Positions 38,498 through 51,402 of a DNA stretch of 64,000 bases are shown one piece after another; position 1 is the stretch's first letter; each line of letters starts with the position of its first letter. The stretch is from Cardiocondyla obscurior (taxonomy: Eukaryota; Arthropoda; Insecta; Hymenoptera; Formicidae). Where the stretch lies: contig NC_091885.1 of the NCBI RefSeq assembly GCF_019399895.1, forward strand, positions 2,392,501 to 2,456,500. Reading direction: 5' to 3'. A program made the position numbers and the translations under genes. The notes under the pieces are model-generated. The model searched no databases and was not told the DNA's origin. It was given only the letters and a program-made list of their open reading frames with translations.

Positions 38498-41000
38498 GCC
38501 GTTGCGTCGTCGTAACCCTCCCCTTGTCCCCTCGGACGCCTCTACCATCCGAGGTGTGTCTAGGCGCGAGGGTGAACGGGGCACACCGCGCGTCGTTTAA
38601 TAAAAGGCAGACGCCGAGAGAAGCGGCCAGGAATAACCGTCAAGATGTCACACTTCCATATAGACATCGTGCCGAACGCTCCTCTCGATGATCCGGCCGA
38701 TCCGCTCGTTCGCCGTCCATTTCTCCGAGCTTTCGCGGTTGCGTCGCGGTTGACGATCTCCGGGCGAAGGAACGAGCGGAGGTACGCGCGCGATTAATGA
38801 GCCGGAATCAAAAGCGCGATCTCGCCTTTGCGCCGCGAGATCAAACGACCAACGACTTGTTGTCTCTGCGACGCGGGCCGTGGAATCGAGGAGGCCAGTT
38901 ACTTCGAGACGCGATTCGACCGTCTGCGCACAACTTATTATATATAAATTCAATTAATAAGAGTCGTTAAATTAACCAAGTCCTCGTTTTTTTTTTTTTT
39001 TTCGGATTTTTTTTCAGCTCTTTCAAACTCGCGAGCGATCAATGAGATCATAAGCCGAAAATCAAGGTAGCCGCGGTCGGCGCCAAATCACAGGGATACG
39101 AATCCAAGAATACGACCGCATTTTGTTGCACAAGCGTTGGAGCTAATCGCGCGGTGCCGTCCTTTTGGATCGCGCGCGAACGGAGAAACGGACGCTAAAT
39201 GAGACGAATGGCATCTGAAAATGGGACATGTGTTAAGTGCGGAATTAATTTCGCGCGCGATTCCGCGGGCGCGCGCCGCTGAATTATACGCGACAAATCC
39301 GTATCGCCCGGCGTCGATTAATCAATGGGTATTCCGCGTTAACTCGCATCATTTACGAAGAACAGGCGCGATAAAGGTGATACAGAACGAAAGATGGAAG
39401 AGCTTTCTCAGCTTGAATTATCTGCCGGCCGTAAAAGCGCGGTGGAAAGGTCTTTCATCAAAATCCCGGTTAATAAGCGAGATACCAACACCTACAGCGA
39501 CACGGGCAGAAGCGACTCGCAAATCTACGAGTGCCGTTCATCACGGTAACGCGACTGAGCCAAACGAGGCGTCGATATCACAACAACCCTCCTGCCAGGG
39601 CGTCGTTGCATCTATTCTCGACTACTCTTAAGGGCAAGAGCGATGAGCGCCGAGACGCGAAAGCGAGAAATAAAAAAAATAAAAAAAATAAATTTAAAAA
39701 AAAGAAGAAAAAAAAAGAAATACAGAGAAACGAAAAAAGAAAAAAAGAGGTAAGGAAATAAGAGTCAGGTTCGGGATTAGATCGCGGCTCGGATCACATT
39801 GTGTGCGATGCGCGTGGGAACAAACGAGCATTCTCCGACGACGTTTCGATCGCACCTGAGAGCACGTGGGTGAAGTGGCACTCTAGTCCCGGAAGATATA
39901 AATAATCGCCGCGCGCGGACGCTATGCGCGTCACCACTTATTCAGAAAATCTGAAATCCCCTTCGGAATGAGTTTGGACCGGCCATATCTTAAGGCAAGC
40001 CGAGAGCTGCTTTATCATGCCGTCAAATACGATAATTCTTCTGCGTACAAATAATTACGCCACGCCGTGGCTCTTACGCTATTCCCTCGGCTCGAGTATT
40101 CGAGTACGAAATCATTTTTGAATGTGCTCAAAAATTTACGCCTGGCGAGAGCGAAGTGTGCGCGGCCTCTTCTTCAAACCCGGGACCGGCTCGCAGCCGA
40201 GGATCTCCGCTGAATATTCTACCGCGCGGAGATCAACCGTGAAAGCGCAGAATGAAAGACGCCCGTTCTATCCGTCGTGAATATCCCGTCTCACCCGTGC
40301 AAAGTTCCGCGTGCGTGCACGTGCGTGCTAAACCCCACGGAGATCGCCGAGCGGTTTCTTAAATGGCTACTAAGTTTATCCTAAGTCCGATGTCACGCGA
40401 ACGCTCACTTACGGCAAACGGCCACGTCTCGCTCACGGAGAACCAGCCGAAAGAGACTCCGCCGCTCGATAGCTGACACACCTGCCAACATTTCAGTCTC
40501 ACCTGGTACCGCGCTACCACGAAAAACTTGCCGCGAACAAAAAAAAAAAAAAAATCCATGGCGCGGGAAAATTTCTATTCTCGTAAGGCCAGTTGTGTCT
40601 CGATTTTTACGATTATCCAACATCGTATACATAAATAATTTGAAAGCTAATATTGAAAACGCGTGTCTCGAACAACGCACATATTTTTGTAATAATCAAA
40701 TCCAGTCGAAACATAAATTTACAACTTCTGCGTTATTTATTCACGCTCTCCTGGTGGATACCTCGGTGTAATTTCGTGGAGCTCTCGGACTCGATAAGAA
40801 TCACCTCGGCCGAAACTTCACAATCGCCACACGAGCGCGGATGTGTCACGCGAGAGGAGTGAGCTATCGAAGGAGGAAAATCGTCGCCCGTGTCGGAGAT
40901 GGAACGCCCATTGTTGCTGTAGATAAGCGAAAGGCTTCAACGCCCGTACGTCCCTCTCGATCTTCCCCGGCGCGGCGTCTCGCGAGAAATGACCACCCAG

Positions 41001-44000
41001 GTGAGATCTCGCGCCTATTCGTGAATGACAAATGCGTCTTCGCGCGGTATATCGAGCGCACGTCCCGGTACCGTTCGACAGGGACATAAACGCCGGCTTC
41101 GTCAGAGCGTGGACGGCGAGGCGACGTGTCCGCCCGGCTTACGAGGTGGTCGACAAACGCGAGCGGGATGCGAAAATTCAACGGCGGCTGTGCAGGCGCG
41201 ATACTGAAAAACTAGTTACCTACACGTTAAATATATAAACCGATAATTTATAGACCGTGACGCGTAGACGTTGTACATATTGCCGGTTATGCGAATACCG
41301 CCGCTATTTAGATGGTACGCATAAATATAGCGCGATCGTAAAATTCGGCGGAAGCGAAGAAGAGGATGCGGGAGTTTTACGTTCACCCGGGGGAAGAGAA
41401 GAAGGCGCGCGCGAGGAAAGGGAAAAAGCGCGGCGAGAGAACGAGGGGCACGGGGAGGAGGAGAAAGGCTTCGTTGTCACTGAAGGAAAGAAGAGAAAGG
41501 ATACGCTGTGCGTCGTTTCGGGGCAGGCAACCGCGCGCTCGCCCACACACAAAGTCGACAAGAAAGAAAAAGATCGGGCCGCGATGCGGCTGCGGTTCAC
41601 ACCGCGCCGAATGACTGATCCTCTCAGCGGCGCGTCTTTCAATACGCCTCATGGACGGACGGACTAACGTTGATTATCATCGCACCGTGCATAGCGCCAC
41701 GACGCTACGCTCTCTTTCTATCCTTTTCTCTCTCGGTTGCTCCTACTATTTTTTCTTTCTTTTTTTTTTCTGGCACACGTAGGGCATTGACGTCCGGCAA
41801 CGCCACATGTAGTCTCGCCTCGCCGAGTCTATCGAAGTCGCCGACGATCGATTATCCATACGTAGGTAAATTTGCCGGCGGCGATCATTAATGTCGAGAC
41901 GGTACACAGCGCGTTAGAAATTATTCGCTTTTTCATGGATATTAAGAGGGAAAAGAACGATCCTTGCATTCAACGTTTATACTGTTTAAGCAATGACTTC
42001 CTGGGTTTCTTCCTTTGAATTGAGAAGGACGTAATTTCCAGCAAGGCCGCGCCGTCGGTTATATTTTTGCGGAATATTAAATAGTATTAAAATATTTGTG
42101 CAAACGCTGGCACTACCTACACACCTTCTGACACACATAGTCGGGGGGAGGGGGGAGGGATTCTGATCTAGCGCGATGCAAATAGAGCAACGATGCACTT
42201 GAAAATCTCGGTCGCTGACACCCGTCGCTCTAAGCTCCGCGCCGCGCGCGAAAAGACGGTCAAAGACGCTGACGAGTTACAAGACAGCGCTACGCAGAGG
42301 CCAAGAGTCAGTATTTAACATCGCGAACTCTCGAAACGGACGATCCCGCGTATATAGATATAATCGGATCGCTGAGAATCTTAGCGATCAATGAGCCACG
42401 AGAATCGGTATCAATTTATTTTGTTGGCGTGCAACATTAATCAACTCTGAATAATGAAGCATTTTTTTTCTTTTTTGGACGTATATAATGGTAATTTACG
42501 TGATATTAAATTAACTCCAAGTCTACAAATAATCGCGTGCAGTTTCAAAGAGAATGACCTCCGAATAAAAGTTAAAAACGTTACACAATTTTTTTTTCTT
42601 TTTTTTTTTTGAGAATATAAAACAGATTTTATCGTATAAAAAAACACGAGATTAAAAAAAAAAACTGATACACACATGCATTCTGAAAGCCGCCGCGAAG
42701 AATAACACGTTATTACGACGTGTAAAAATATCGTTTCAACCGCGAGAGAAGCCGATAAACGCGCACTCGGACAATTTCGGATTCAGACCCGCGGCTATAT
42801 ATGCGCGCGCCGCCGGGTTTATGTCTCGCTGAAACTATTACGAGCCTAATAGAAACGAAAACGATCGCGGACAGACACCTCGCTCGCGGGCGAAGTTCGC
42901 GGGCGGCGCGAACACGGCCCCGTCGACTATCGCCGCTCGCTTTATGGCTCGCAAATCGAGTGTCGGGCTCGCGCGGGAAGTCGAAAAGAGGTTGGAAATC
43001 GGAGGGCCATTCTCCGCGCTCGATTTGCCGAAGTGCATCCGGCTGTGCGTCGCGCCGTCGCCGGGCGAGGCGTTCCTCGCGCGCGCGTACGCGGTCACGA
43101 AACTCCTCACGATGGTGGATCCGATATATCCCTCTCCGTCCCGCCCGCCGCCGTCGCGCTCACCCTTTCCTCTTTACGACGCGGCACCCACGAAAGGGTA
43201 CTTGGGGGTCTGCCGTATATTTGCATGGGGATACGCAAGCACGCGTATATGTTCGCGCACACGCGCTCCCGCAGCCGTCCCTCTAATCCTCTAATAGGAT
43301 TTATACGCGCGAGCTCGATTACCTTCAGTCAAGGATATACCCCCTCGCCATCGCCATCGTCAGACCCAACGACGCGTATTTACCGCGGTAATTTCGCGCC
43401 CGCACCCACACTATGCTCCCGCGATACATGTGGAGGTAATAAACGCGTGTAAATTTACCAACGACTCTGATAAAAAAAAAAAAAGAAGAAAAAGAAAAAT
43501 AAGGCACGAAAAAAGAAAATAATTTGTTAACAGTTACTGGTACAAGATATCTTGTACGATAAACATATTTTTATCTCTATAATTAAAAACAAAAAAGTCT
43601 GCGATAGGCTCTGAAAAATAATTACGGAATTGTATTTTGCATACGAGATGTACGAGATTATTTTCGCGGATCTGTTTATTGGGCTTTATAAAAATCTCGA
43701 GCGAGGACAAGAAATTCCCTTTGGATGTTGCGGTTTATTGTGACAAAAAGCGGAAGCGATTGCGATCGCAAAAGGCAACGGAACCAATGGCACAAACCGA
43801 CCTCTCGGCAATAACGATAATGTTTGCGCGATCACGGTGGCCGGCGAGCACGCGAGAGATTCATCTTCGTACGCGACTCACGTAGAATCGCTCTTCTTTC
43901 GCAGGGATCGTATATCTATCGTTGAGCCGCGCGCGGCAAAAATCTCCGGCAAATAGTTTTCTTCGCACCTCTACCTTCCATGTCCCGTGGCCGTTCTCAC

Positions 44001-47000
44001 ACCGCGAGCTAATCATTAATCGGGGTGACGAAAGATGCGCTTTGACCGTCTCGCCGGGCCCTAAAAGCTCGAGAACGAATTTGCATGCGGACGGACACGA
44101 GAAACGAGATAGTTTTCATTCCCATTGATGCGACAGTAAAGACAACGACGCGCCCCGCGGAATGCGTCCGTTCCGAGTCCCCGAGTATTTCGTTGTTGAA
44201 AACGATGAAACGAAAAAAAGGCAGGGAGGAGAGAAGGACAAGAGTGGCAGGCGGCGAGATGCCTGATTTTTTTTTTCCCTCTTTTCCTATGGGGCCCCGA
44301 AGACGTTCGCTCCCTCGCGAATAAACGCGATCGGTTCTCTTATTTGGCTGGGCCGGAGCCGCTCGGGAAGGATCGAAAGATGAGGGAGAGAGGAGGATGA
44401 GGAAAGGAAAGATCGAGGAACTTGGAATTAGCTGGACGAGAGAGAGAGACGTCCTTCGGCGCGAACGGAGGATAGAATCTCGAGAAGGAGAAAGGATTCT
44501 CCACGCCTTCCTCCTCCGTGCCTTTCATGCGAGCCGGCCCGTTAATCCTCCACCGATCCCACGGAGATGCACCAAGGAAATTTGCATACAAGATCTTCTG
44601 GCATCTCCTCCGCGGTTACCCCCGTCGTCCGCCCGCACCACCTCGCTCTTTCATTTCGTCTTTCCTCGGCCATCTTTCTCACTTTCCTAGAGCATACTTG
44701 GCGTTCCTCCGTCTGCTTCTTCTCCCTGTTTCGCCGACGCCATCGTGACCCGTTTGTACGCGTTACTCGCCTTATTTTCCTTCCTATTTAGATCCTCGGA
44801 AGCTCTGCCCGTTCGATCGCACAGAAAACTTTTACCCGACGATCCGTCAAGCTTCGAGATACACAAACCGATCGTATTCTCCACGCAAACAATAGACTGC
44901 CTTCTTCCGAACTGCCGATCCCGCCGGGCACCTGAATACGCGGCTGCATTGACGATCGCGGTCGAAACAGAGACAATGATCGATGCGGAGCGAATCGGCC
45001 GCAGATCGCGCGCGGAAAAACTGCCCCCGGTAGCATTAATTCGACCCGCGGTCTCTGCGAATTAGCATCGTCACCCTGTAATCGCGGACGCGCGCGCAAT
45101 AAATTTGCAAGTATATTACGCCTTCGCCGATATGAATATTAAATGCGCTCTCGGAATAGAATTAAAGAGCATTTTTGCTTCCCGGAATTTGAATGCCAAA
45201 TACGCGGTAATGATATGTTGTGCCGCGAGGCGTCCTCGCGCGATGCATTATTAATGCCGAATCTCTCTTTCCTCTTTCTCGCATCTCCCTCCTTCCGCGG
45301 CCCTGCTTTTCCGGAGCTCGATTTTCCGGACGGCCACCGGCCGCACGCATTGTCCATTCCGCGTGAATCGCGAAGCCGCCCGCGCGCAGTCCCGTAATCC
45401 CGCGGGAAAACTCATTCGATCTGATAACCCCGAAGAATTTGACGTGGGGCTTCGTCCCCCTTGCACCCGTCCTCTTCCCATCGGAGTTAATCCGAGCCAT
45501 ATACGCGAGCGATTACCGTTAATTATATTTTCCTAGTGGATTTCCTCCCTCTCTCTCCGGCGCGTATACGAAACTTACGGACGGTGGGTTTGTGCGCGTC
45601 CACTCGGCGTTCCCCCCTGGGCTTTCACACAGAAACACACGTGCCGCTTAGAAATCGCGGCGTGGGTGTGCACGCGCATGTTTTCGTAGATGACGAAGAA
45701 GGGAACCGGGGGGGCCCCGGCCTATGGGAAGGGCGCGGGTGAGCCCGGCCACCCTCCCTTTTGCTCGGCAACGTTCCTCCCTTAGCGTTAATACGGGCTA
45801 CATCGGGCGAAGGGCAGGATTAAATTGGCACCAATTACCAGCAAAACACCCTCCACGCACTTTCTCTCTCCCCGGTCTCTTTCCCCTCCGTGTCCGCCCC
45901 CGCTCCTGTACCTCGCACCAGAAGCAGTCTCACCCTCTTGACGCCCGTTCACCCCAGAGAAAAGACAAGTCCGCCCCTCGGAGCCGCAACGATATTGTAT
46001 TATGAAAATATACATCCGCAACTGACGTAGCCGGACTACGCGAGGCAATTACAGGCATATCCGTGCGATGCTTACAAATTCTTCGAAAAGATAATCGACG
46101 TAGATGAATAATTAATACCCGACGCGAATGCACTCTCAAGTTTTTCAACGCGAATTAAAAAAAATTATCCAGATTAAAGAGAAAAAATTTTGTTTAATTG
46201 TATTACCTTATTATTTTATTACTAAACGCACTCAGCAAATAAAAACCGCCGATTAGTTACTTGGAATGAAAATGCCCAATTGTATTACCTGCTATTTCCC
46301 AGATTTCTCTGCACGTAGGCGCGTTTAAAATGTACTCAAAAACGCAGCTATCGCGCGAGCCATATCCAGTAATTTTCCGCGAGAGACAAGATTATAACGA
46401 GTACACCTAACAACAACGAGCGCACACTGACGTGTCACCATGTCGACTTATCCTCCCCCGCCTGCCACGTTACGTGTACACGAGCGCGCGCACACGCACA
46501 CGCGGTTTTACATACGCGTTGCACGTCGTATAAGATCCGAGCAAAGGCGACGAGGACGACGACGACGACGACGGCGACGACGACGACAAAGACGGTGGCG
46601 GCATTTGCGCGCACACAAATGGGCGGTTCTAAGGAGAGGAATACGCCGTGCTGCAATTGGTCGGGCCAGTCGTTACACTTATCACATTACTCGTGAGCGA
46701 TGCGCCGAGGAGTGCGTGCGTGCGTGTGTACCGCACCGCTTACGCATCGCGCGCGTACCTTGAGAAACGTGTCATCTCTTTGTCGCAGGTCGTGGGTGTG
46801 GGAATCGCTTTGTCGGTATGCAACGCGTGCACGTAGGACATACATTCGTGTACATTACGAGGAAGACCATTTGCAAGACGATTTTATGAACGCGCCGCGG
46901 AGATTTCGCGACTTTTTTTTCCCCCCTTCGCGACGTTCACGCTCGGAGGTCGCGAGAATAACGTTCCGGAACAAGAGGATTGAATGCTCGCGGATACCGT

Positions 47001-49589
47001 GAGACAGAATGACGAACGGCGACGTCGCCGGACGAACGCACGCTTTATAGTAATAGCGTCGGGCTAATTAGGCTCGATCGATGCGAATGCGAAATCGTCG
47101 CCCTCGCCCTTGTAGCACGCAATGCCGTTTCGGCTCCGAACAAATTTATGTAATGCGGTTACCGAGAGCCTTCCTGCCAACGACGTCGTATCGTTTAATT
47201 AATTGCATCGATTTTCTTAGAATGACCCCGATTGAACTGCGGAAACATTAAAGACATCTAGCAAAATTTGACAGATTTAAAATACGAAAGATTAAAAAAA
47301 ACCCTATAATAAATTAATCTAAAATTTTTAAGTTGTTATAAAAAAAAAAAAAAGTTTTTATTGTTTCACGTTATTGAGTTTTTTTTCTGCGAAATACCAC
47401 CGATTTAAATATCGTGCCGAAATCCCCGAGAGTGCGACGTCGAGGGAATCGCGAGCTGTCATCGAGATCATCGGCACCGTCTTCGTGCCGGGAAGCTACA
47501 CATATATCGCATTACGTCGTGCACATACGCGTCCGTTCCGGGACGAAAGAGTATAGAAGTCGTGGGCCCGGAAGGTGCAAGAGGAACGAAGAGGAGAAGA
47601 TAATTTATTATGCTGTCAGTATGTCGCTCACAATGACCGCCTCCTCGATTTTAGTGACATGGCGATTATCGTCGCGGCCGATCTCGACCGATCATCGTTA
47701 GCATGAATAACGTGACAATGGTAATCCCTTTCGTGAAAGTGCTAACGGCCATACGTGCCTCGACGCCAGATGCCGTCTTGAGCATGTAGAAGAGATCGTC
47801 ACCGTGAGAGGGACATCGCGAGGAGGACGAAGAGACGGAGGAGGTGGAACAGGAGGAAGCGGAGGACATTCACCACAAGCACAGGCGCGACGGAGGAGCT
47901 CCGGACACGTGGCGCGTATACGCTCGTCACCCGACGGAATCGCTTCTAAAAATATTTACCGACGCGAGAGAAGGAAAGAAAAAAAAAAAAAAAGAAAAAA
48001 ATAAGAGAAAGAATAGGGGACACGCGAGAGAACGAGAGAGAGAACCCGGCGGTTTTAATTTGGCCATTGGAACGTGACGATACGGCGTCCCGACGTTGGG
48101 CGTCGATCCTGCAGCAATTTCGCGCTCACGAAACAACTTTATTTCAAGCCCGCGGCGTTTTCGTCCGCTCAGAAGGGCGATACAGGCCGATGCCGCGATA
48201 TTTCCCCGCAGAAACTGCCTCCTCTCTCAATTACCGCCGTGCAACGCGATACGTTCGTACTATTTATTGTAATCGCTCGCGGTGTCTGACTATTTGCAAC
48301 GCGCAGCGCCTCTGCCTCTATCGCCGCGCCGGCTCGAGGGTATCAGCTTTCAATAACGGTTCGGCGCAGCTTAGCTCCATTAGACGAAAAAGCGCTAAAA
48401 ATAGGAATGCCGTTGACGCAACCGCCAATAACGGCCGCCCTCGAGAAAAGACGAGCCGGATAAATATATTCCATAATGCTTATGCGAACGATGATAACTT
48501 GTAGCGCGGAACGAGCGGTGCAAAGGCAGCCCGCAACTACGGTAGTGGGTTAACGGAGAAATTTAAGTGACAATCCCGCCGACCGCACGCGAACGATACC
48601 GTTTCGCGGAGAATGTGCCGTCAACGTGTTCCCAAGGGTGGCAGCCGGCGAATATTCTTGAGGCACTTTCCGAGGGTTGATCGCGCAGCCAGCGGAGGCT
48701 CGAAGGAGACGAAGAGATGTGCCGACGCGGCACGGGGGTGGCCTCTCAGGGAGGGAAAGTGGCCCCGTTACAAGTTTTACTGCAGTTTTGCGGCTCGGAA
48801 CTGCGAGCGCGTAACGGTCGGCAATTGAATTTAAATATTCAATTATGCGATGTGTAAATGAAATAGAAGCCTTATGCAAATGGCTACACGCTGCGAGGGT
48901 TGTTGCAAATTTAAAGGGTTAAATATTTATTAGCCGAGGGTTAACCGAGATTTATGGGACCGCGGCCGGCTCTCTTTTCGTTTCCCTCGCCGACGTTTCG
49001 GCAACACCTTCGGGAATTGCGCGATTAGAGCCCAAATATGCCGCGCGGGTAAGTACGATAACGAACGATGCGTCCTCACGTGTCGAGTAGGTATAGAAAC
49101 CTATTATTTCAATTTTAAACTGGCATCGAGCCGCCACCGAGCATCGTTCCCTGAAAATTGTTACTCGGAAGGCACTAAAAATTACCTATGATTTAGATAC
49201 CACGGTACCACTAATTTCCAATCAAATCGCTTGACGAGAGAAAAGGTTCACCCCAAGTCGGTGCTAAATGCAACGTCGCCTGTTAAATCTCACTAATTGA
49301 ATTTTCCTGAAAATCTATTAGAACGAATCGCCACCTTTTTAATAACACTCTGTTTTAAATCACCCTCTGTTTTAAATAACACTCGTCTATTTTACACAGA
49401 GACTCACTCTTTTCACTTAGGCAGAAGAATCGTCGCACGATACAACGCGTAATTAATCTGCAACAAGGCGCGAGGGTGTGCGAAGGGATCAAGGAGCTTT
49501 TTGGTTCGACTAAGAAAATCTAGAGCTAAAAGAACGCCCAAATAAAGAAACCACCCGACCTTTTTTGTTTTAACTCAACAAGGCTAACA
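41001..49589. other. Non-coding DNA, probably the proximal part of the large hth intron
   Basis: Content: four POU octamers between 42176 and 44587, a G-rich run at 42143-42159, a CpG-rich island at 42790-43420, a perfect 18-bp palindrome at 43540-43557, a Z-DNA-prone tract at 46484-46504, a GAC-type trinucleotide repeat at 46546-46595, a purine-rich stretch at 47806-48050, an inverted repeat with an octamer at 48823-48881, and a short direct repeat built on CTGTTTTAAAT at 49340-49384. No coding exon of the TALE homeodomain was found. Confidence 0.55.
46546..46595. repeat. Imperfect GAC trinucleotide repeat
   Basis: A GAC/GACGAC run with single GGC and AGG interruptions. It produces poly-Arg or poly-Val in the overlapping frames. 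It is the same motif family as the repeat at 38420 but lies in the opposite orientation. Confidence 0.9.
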
Positions 49590-49595
49590 TTTATT
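49590..49595 (-). terminator. Candidate polyadenylation hexamer AATAAA (minus strand)
   Basis: Plus-strand TTTATT reads AATAAA on the minus strand. It is followed on that strand by TGTTAGCCTTGTTGAG, a moderately GT-rich stretch suitable as a downstream element. It is the first exact AATAAA I found after the stop of the read-through hth exon, about 5.1 kb away. Hexamers are common in A/T-rich DNA, so this is weak evidence without transcript ends. Confidence 0.25.
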
Positions 49596-49650
49596 TATAA
49601 TGAAAATACGTTGATTGAGACAATAGTTTAAACAAGTATCATATTATCAG

Positions 49651-49687
49651 TAATATATATAATATATATATATATAATATATATTAT
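49651..49687. repeat. AT-rich microsatellite
   Basis: TA/AT dinucleotides broken by AA steps over 37 bp. It lies just upstream (minus strand) of the candidate poly(A) hexamer at 49590, and so inside the proposed 3' UTR. Confidence 0.9.
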
Positions 49688-51370
49688 CACTATGTATAAT
49701 TCTAATCGTATACAATGTTCGGGTGAGTTCCGACCTTTTTTTTTTTTTTTTTTTTTTTCTTTATGTTCTCTTAGTCTAACAAGTTGTAAGTTGTAAAACA
49801 CACATACATGCACAATGTCTTTTGGAAGTGATCTCTTCCGCGCGTTAAATGCATGTGCTACGTTAAACACAGGCGGTGTTCGGCTTTTTCTCGTTCACCG
49901 TTACTATGCAACGACGGTTTAAACGTATCGCGTAAATTGAGAGCTTTAATATATTCCGCGTCCCTATCGTTTGCATTTTATGTCACCGCGGCCGTCTCCA
50001 TGTGTGTACCCGTGCCACGCGTCCCGTGAACATTGTAACAATTACAGAAACAATACGAAACAAAAAAAACGTAACCATATCACGGCGGCGTCATTAACAA
50101 ACGTATACATCCGCGGCCTCGCTCCGTGAGAGATCGAAAAAGGGGGCAACCGCGCACGAGTTACGTAATCCTGATAAAACTAATCTGCGCTCCCTTCTTC
50201 TCGCTCGTCGTGGCTCGTAATCTCTCACCGCGATGAAAATAATCGGTCGGACGGTCGTGTGTGAAACACGAGCCCGGCTATCCCGACGAGTGTTCACCGT
50301 CGAACAAATATCCGCGCGAAATCGCGAAAAACTATGCATAGAAACAAAACGCATGTGATATAAAAAAAAAAAAAAAAAAAATTATTATAAAATTTCAAAC
50401 GCGATAAAACATCACATCACTCGCGATCGTACGTAATCACCGATAGAAAAAAAGAAGCGTAATGCGAACAGAACAATTAAGGAAACGTATTTCTCGTTTT
50501 GATTACGTGGTAACAGTTGCCTATGCTTGAGCATTAAAAATATCGAGTATTCCATGTTCGAGTTACGCACTAAACTGATCATTCTTAATTAGCATTTAAT
50601 TAAGTACACAGTCTCGGTGCGAACACGCGCGCACTGCAACCCTATGGCACTAAGTATTCACGTTATTTTCTGCATTTTACAACTTTTTAATCTTTCAGCA
50701 CGAATTTTATCTCCTTCACACACAGCTCCATAGCTGGAGTAAACTTTCTGTTTCGTTCAGCGCTCAAAAATCCTGCACGCGAAATAAAATTATTCGCCAC
50801 AAATCGATCATTTAAGCGCGGCATTCAAAAAACGTAAAAGTGATTTTTCCAATAAACATCAACCACAAATCATAAACACTTATCATCAAAAAAAATTTTT
50901 TTTTTAATTATTTTCTTGTATAAAAAAAAAAAAACCGTATAATTACTGTCATAGACTTAATGCTCAACGTTATTCATATCAAACGTTGCCGCGCACAAAT
51001 AATTGATTCTCATAAAATTATTTCTTTATATTTCTCGTGACATAAAAGCAGGAAAAAAAAAATTCGATATTTAAATCGTGTAACTTTCGTCGTTCTTTCT
51101 TGTTTCCTATTTTTTCGTGTTTCACTTATGTTCTTTTCTTTCTGAGCAATATTTAAGGAAAGCCAAGAGGCACAATCCTCTCAGCCCTAGGCTCGGCACT
51201 CGTAACTAGGGTTCCAATCGACCGGTGCCGAAGCCCATCTTCCCATTTCCGTACACCCTTGCATTTGACAGCGATCTTAATGAAAAGATCGCCATCTCGT
51301 TTAACTGGTATTCGAACTTGAGTTTGTTCCTCGAGTCTGGTGCCTCGCATATGGTTTTTACCTGTCGTGT

Positions 51371-51402
<32 letters not shown>

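Larger units (their letters stand above)
31001..41000. other. Non-coding DNA, probably the large hth intron: two weak ORF leads
   Basis: Content: a purine-rich stretch with a G4-capable core at 32675-32830, a 30-base A run at 33482-33511 preceded by AATAAA and a 93-codon plus-strand ORF (33139-33420), a GTC-type trinucleotide repeat at 38420-38497, and a 136-codon plus-strand ORF (39221-39631) followed by AATAAA and an A-rich tract. Neither ORF has a domain I recognise. A T run lies near 38988-39002. Confidence 0.55.

Noticed and set aside
38285..38691. Poly-Ser / poly-Thr ORFs on both strands
   Set aside because: Produced by the GTC trinucleotide repeat; no conserved sequence outside the run.
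40479..40510. CAG|GTGTGT and CCAG|GTGAGA minus-strand junctures as recursive splice sites
   Set aside because: Neither has a polypyrimidine tract before the AG.
41257..41667. Glu/Lys/Arg-rich 136-codon plus-strand ORF
   Set aside because: It comes from a purine-rich tract that is open in several overlapping frames on both strands; no domain.
1..49589. Search for the TALE homeodomain exon (WFINARRR and neighbouring motif) on the minus strand
   Set aside because: No matching codon pattern was found by eye in any frame, so these exons are taken to lie outside the window.
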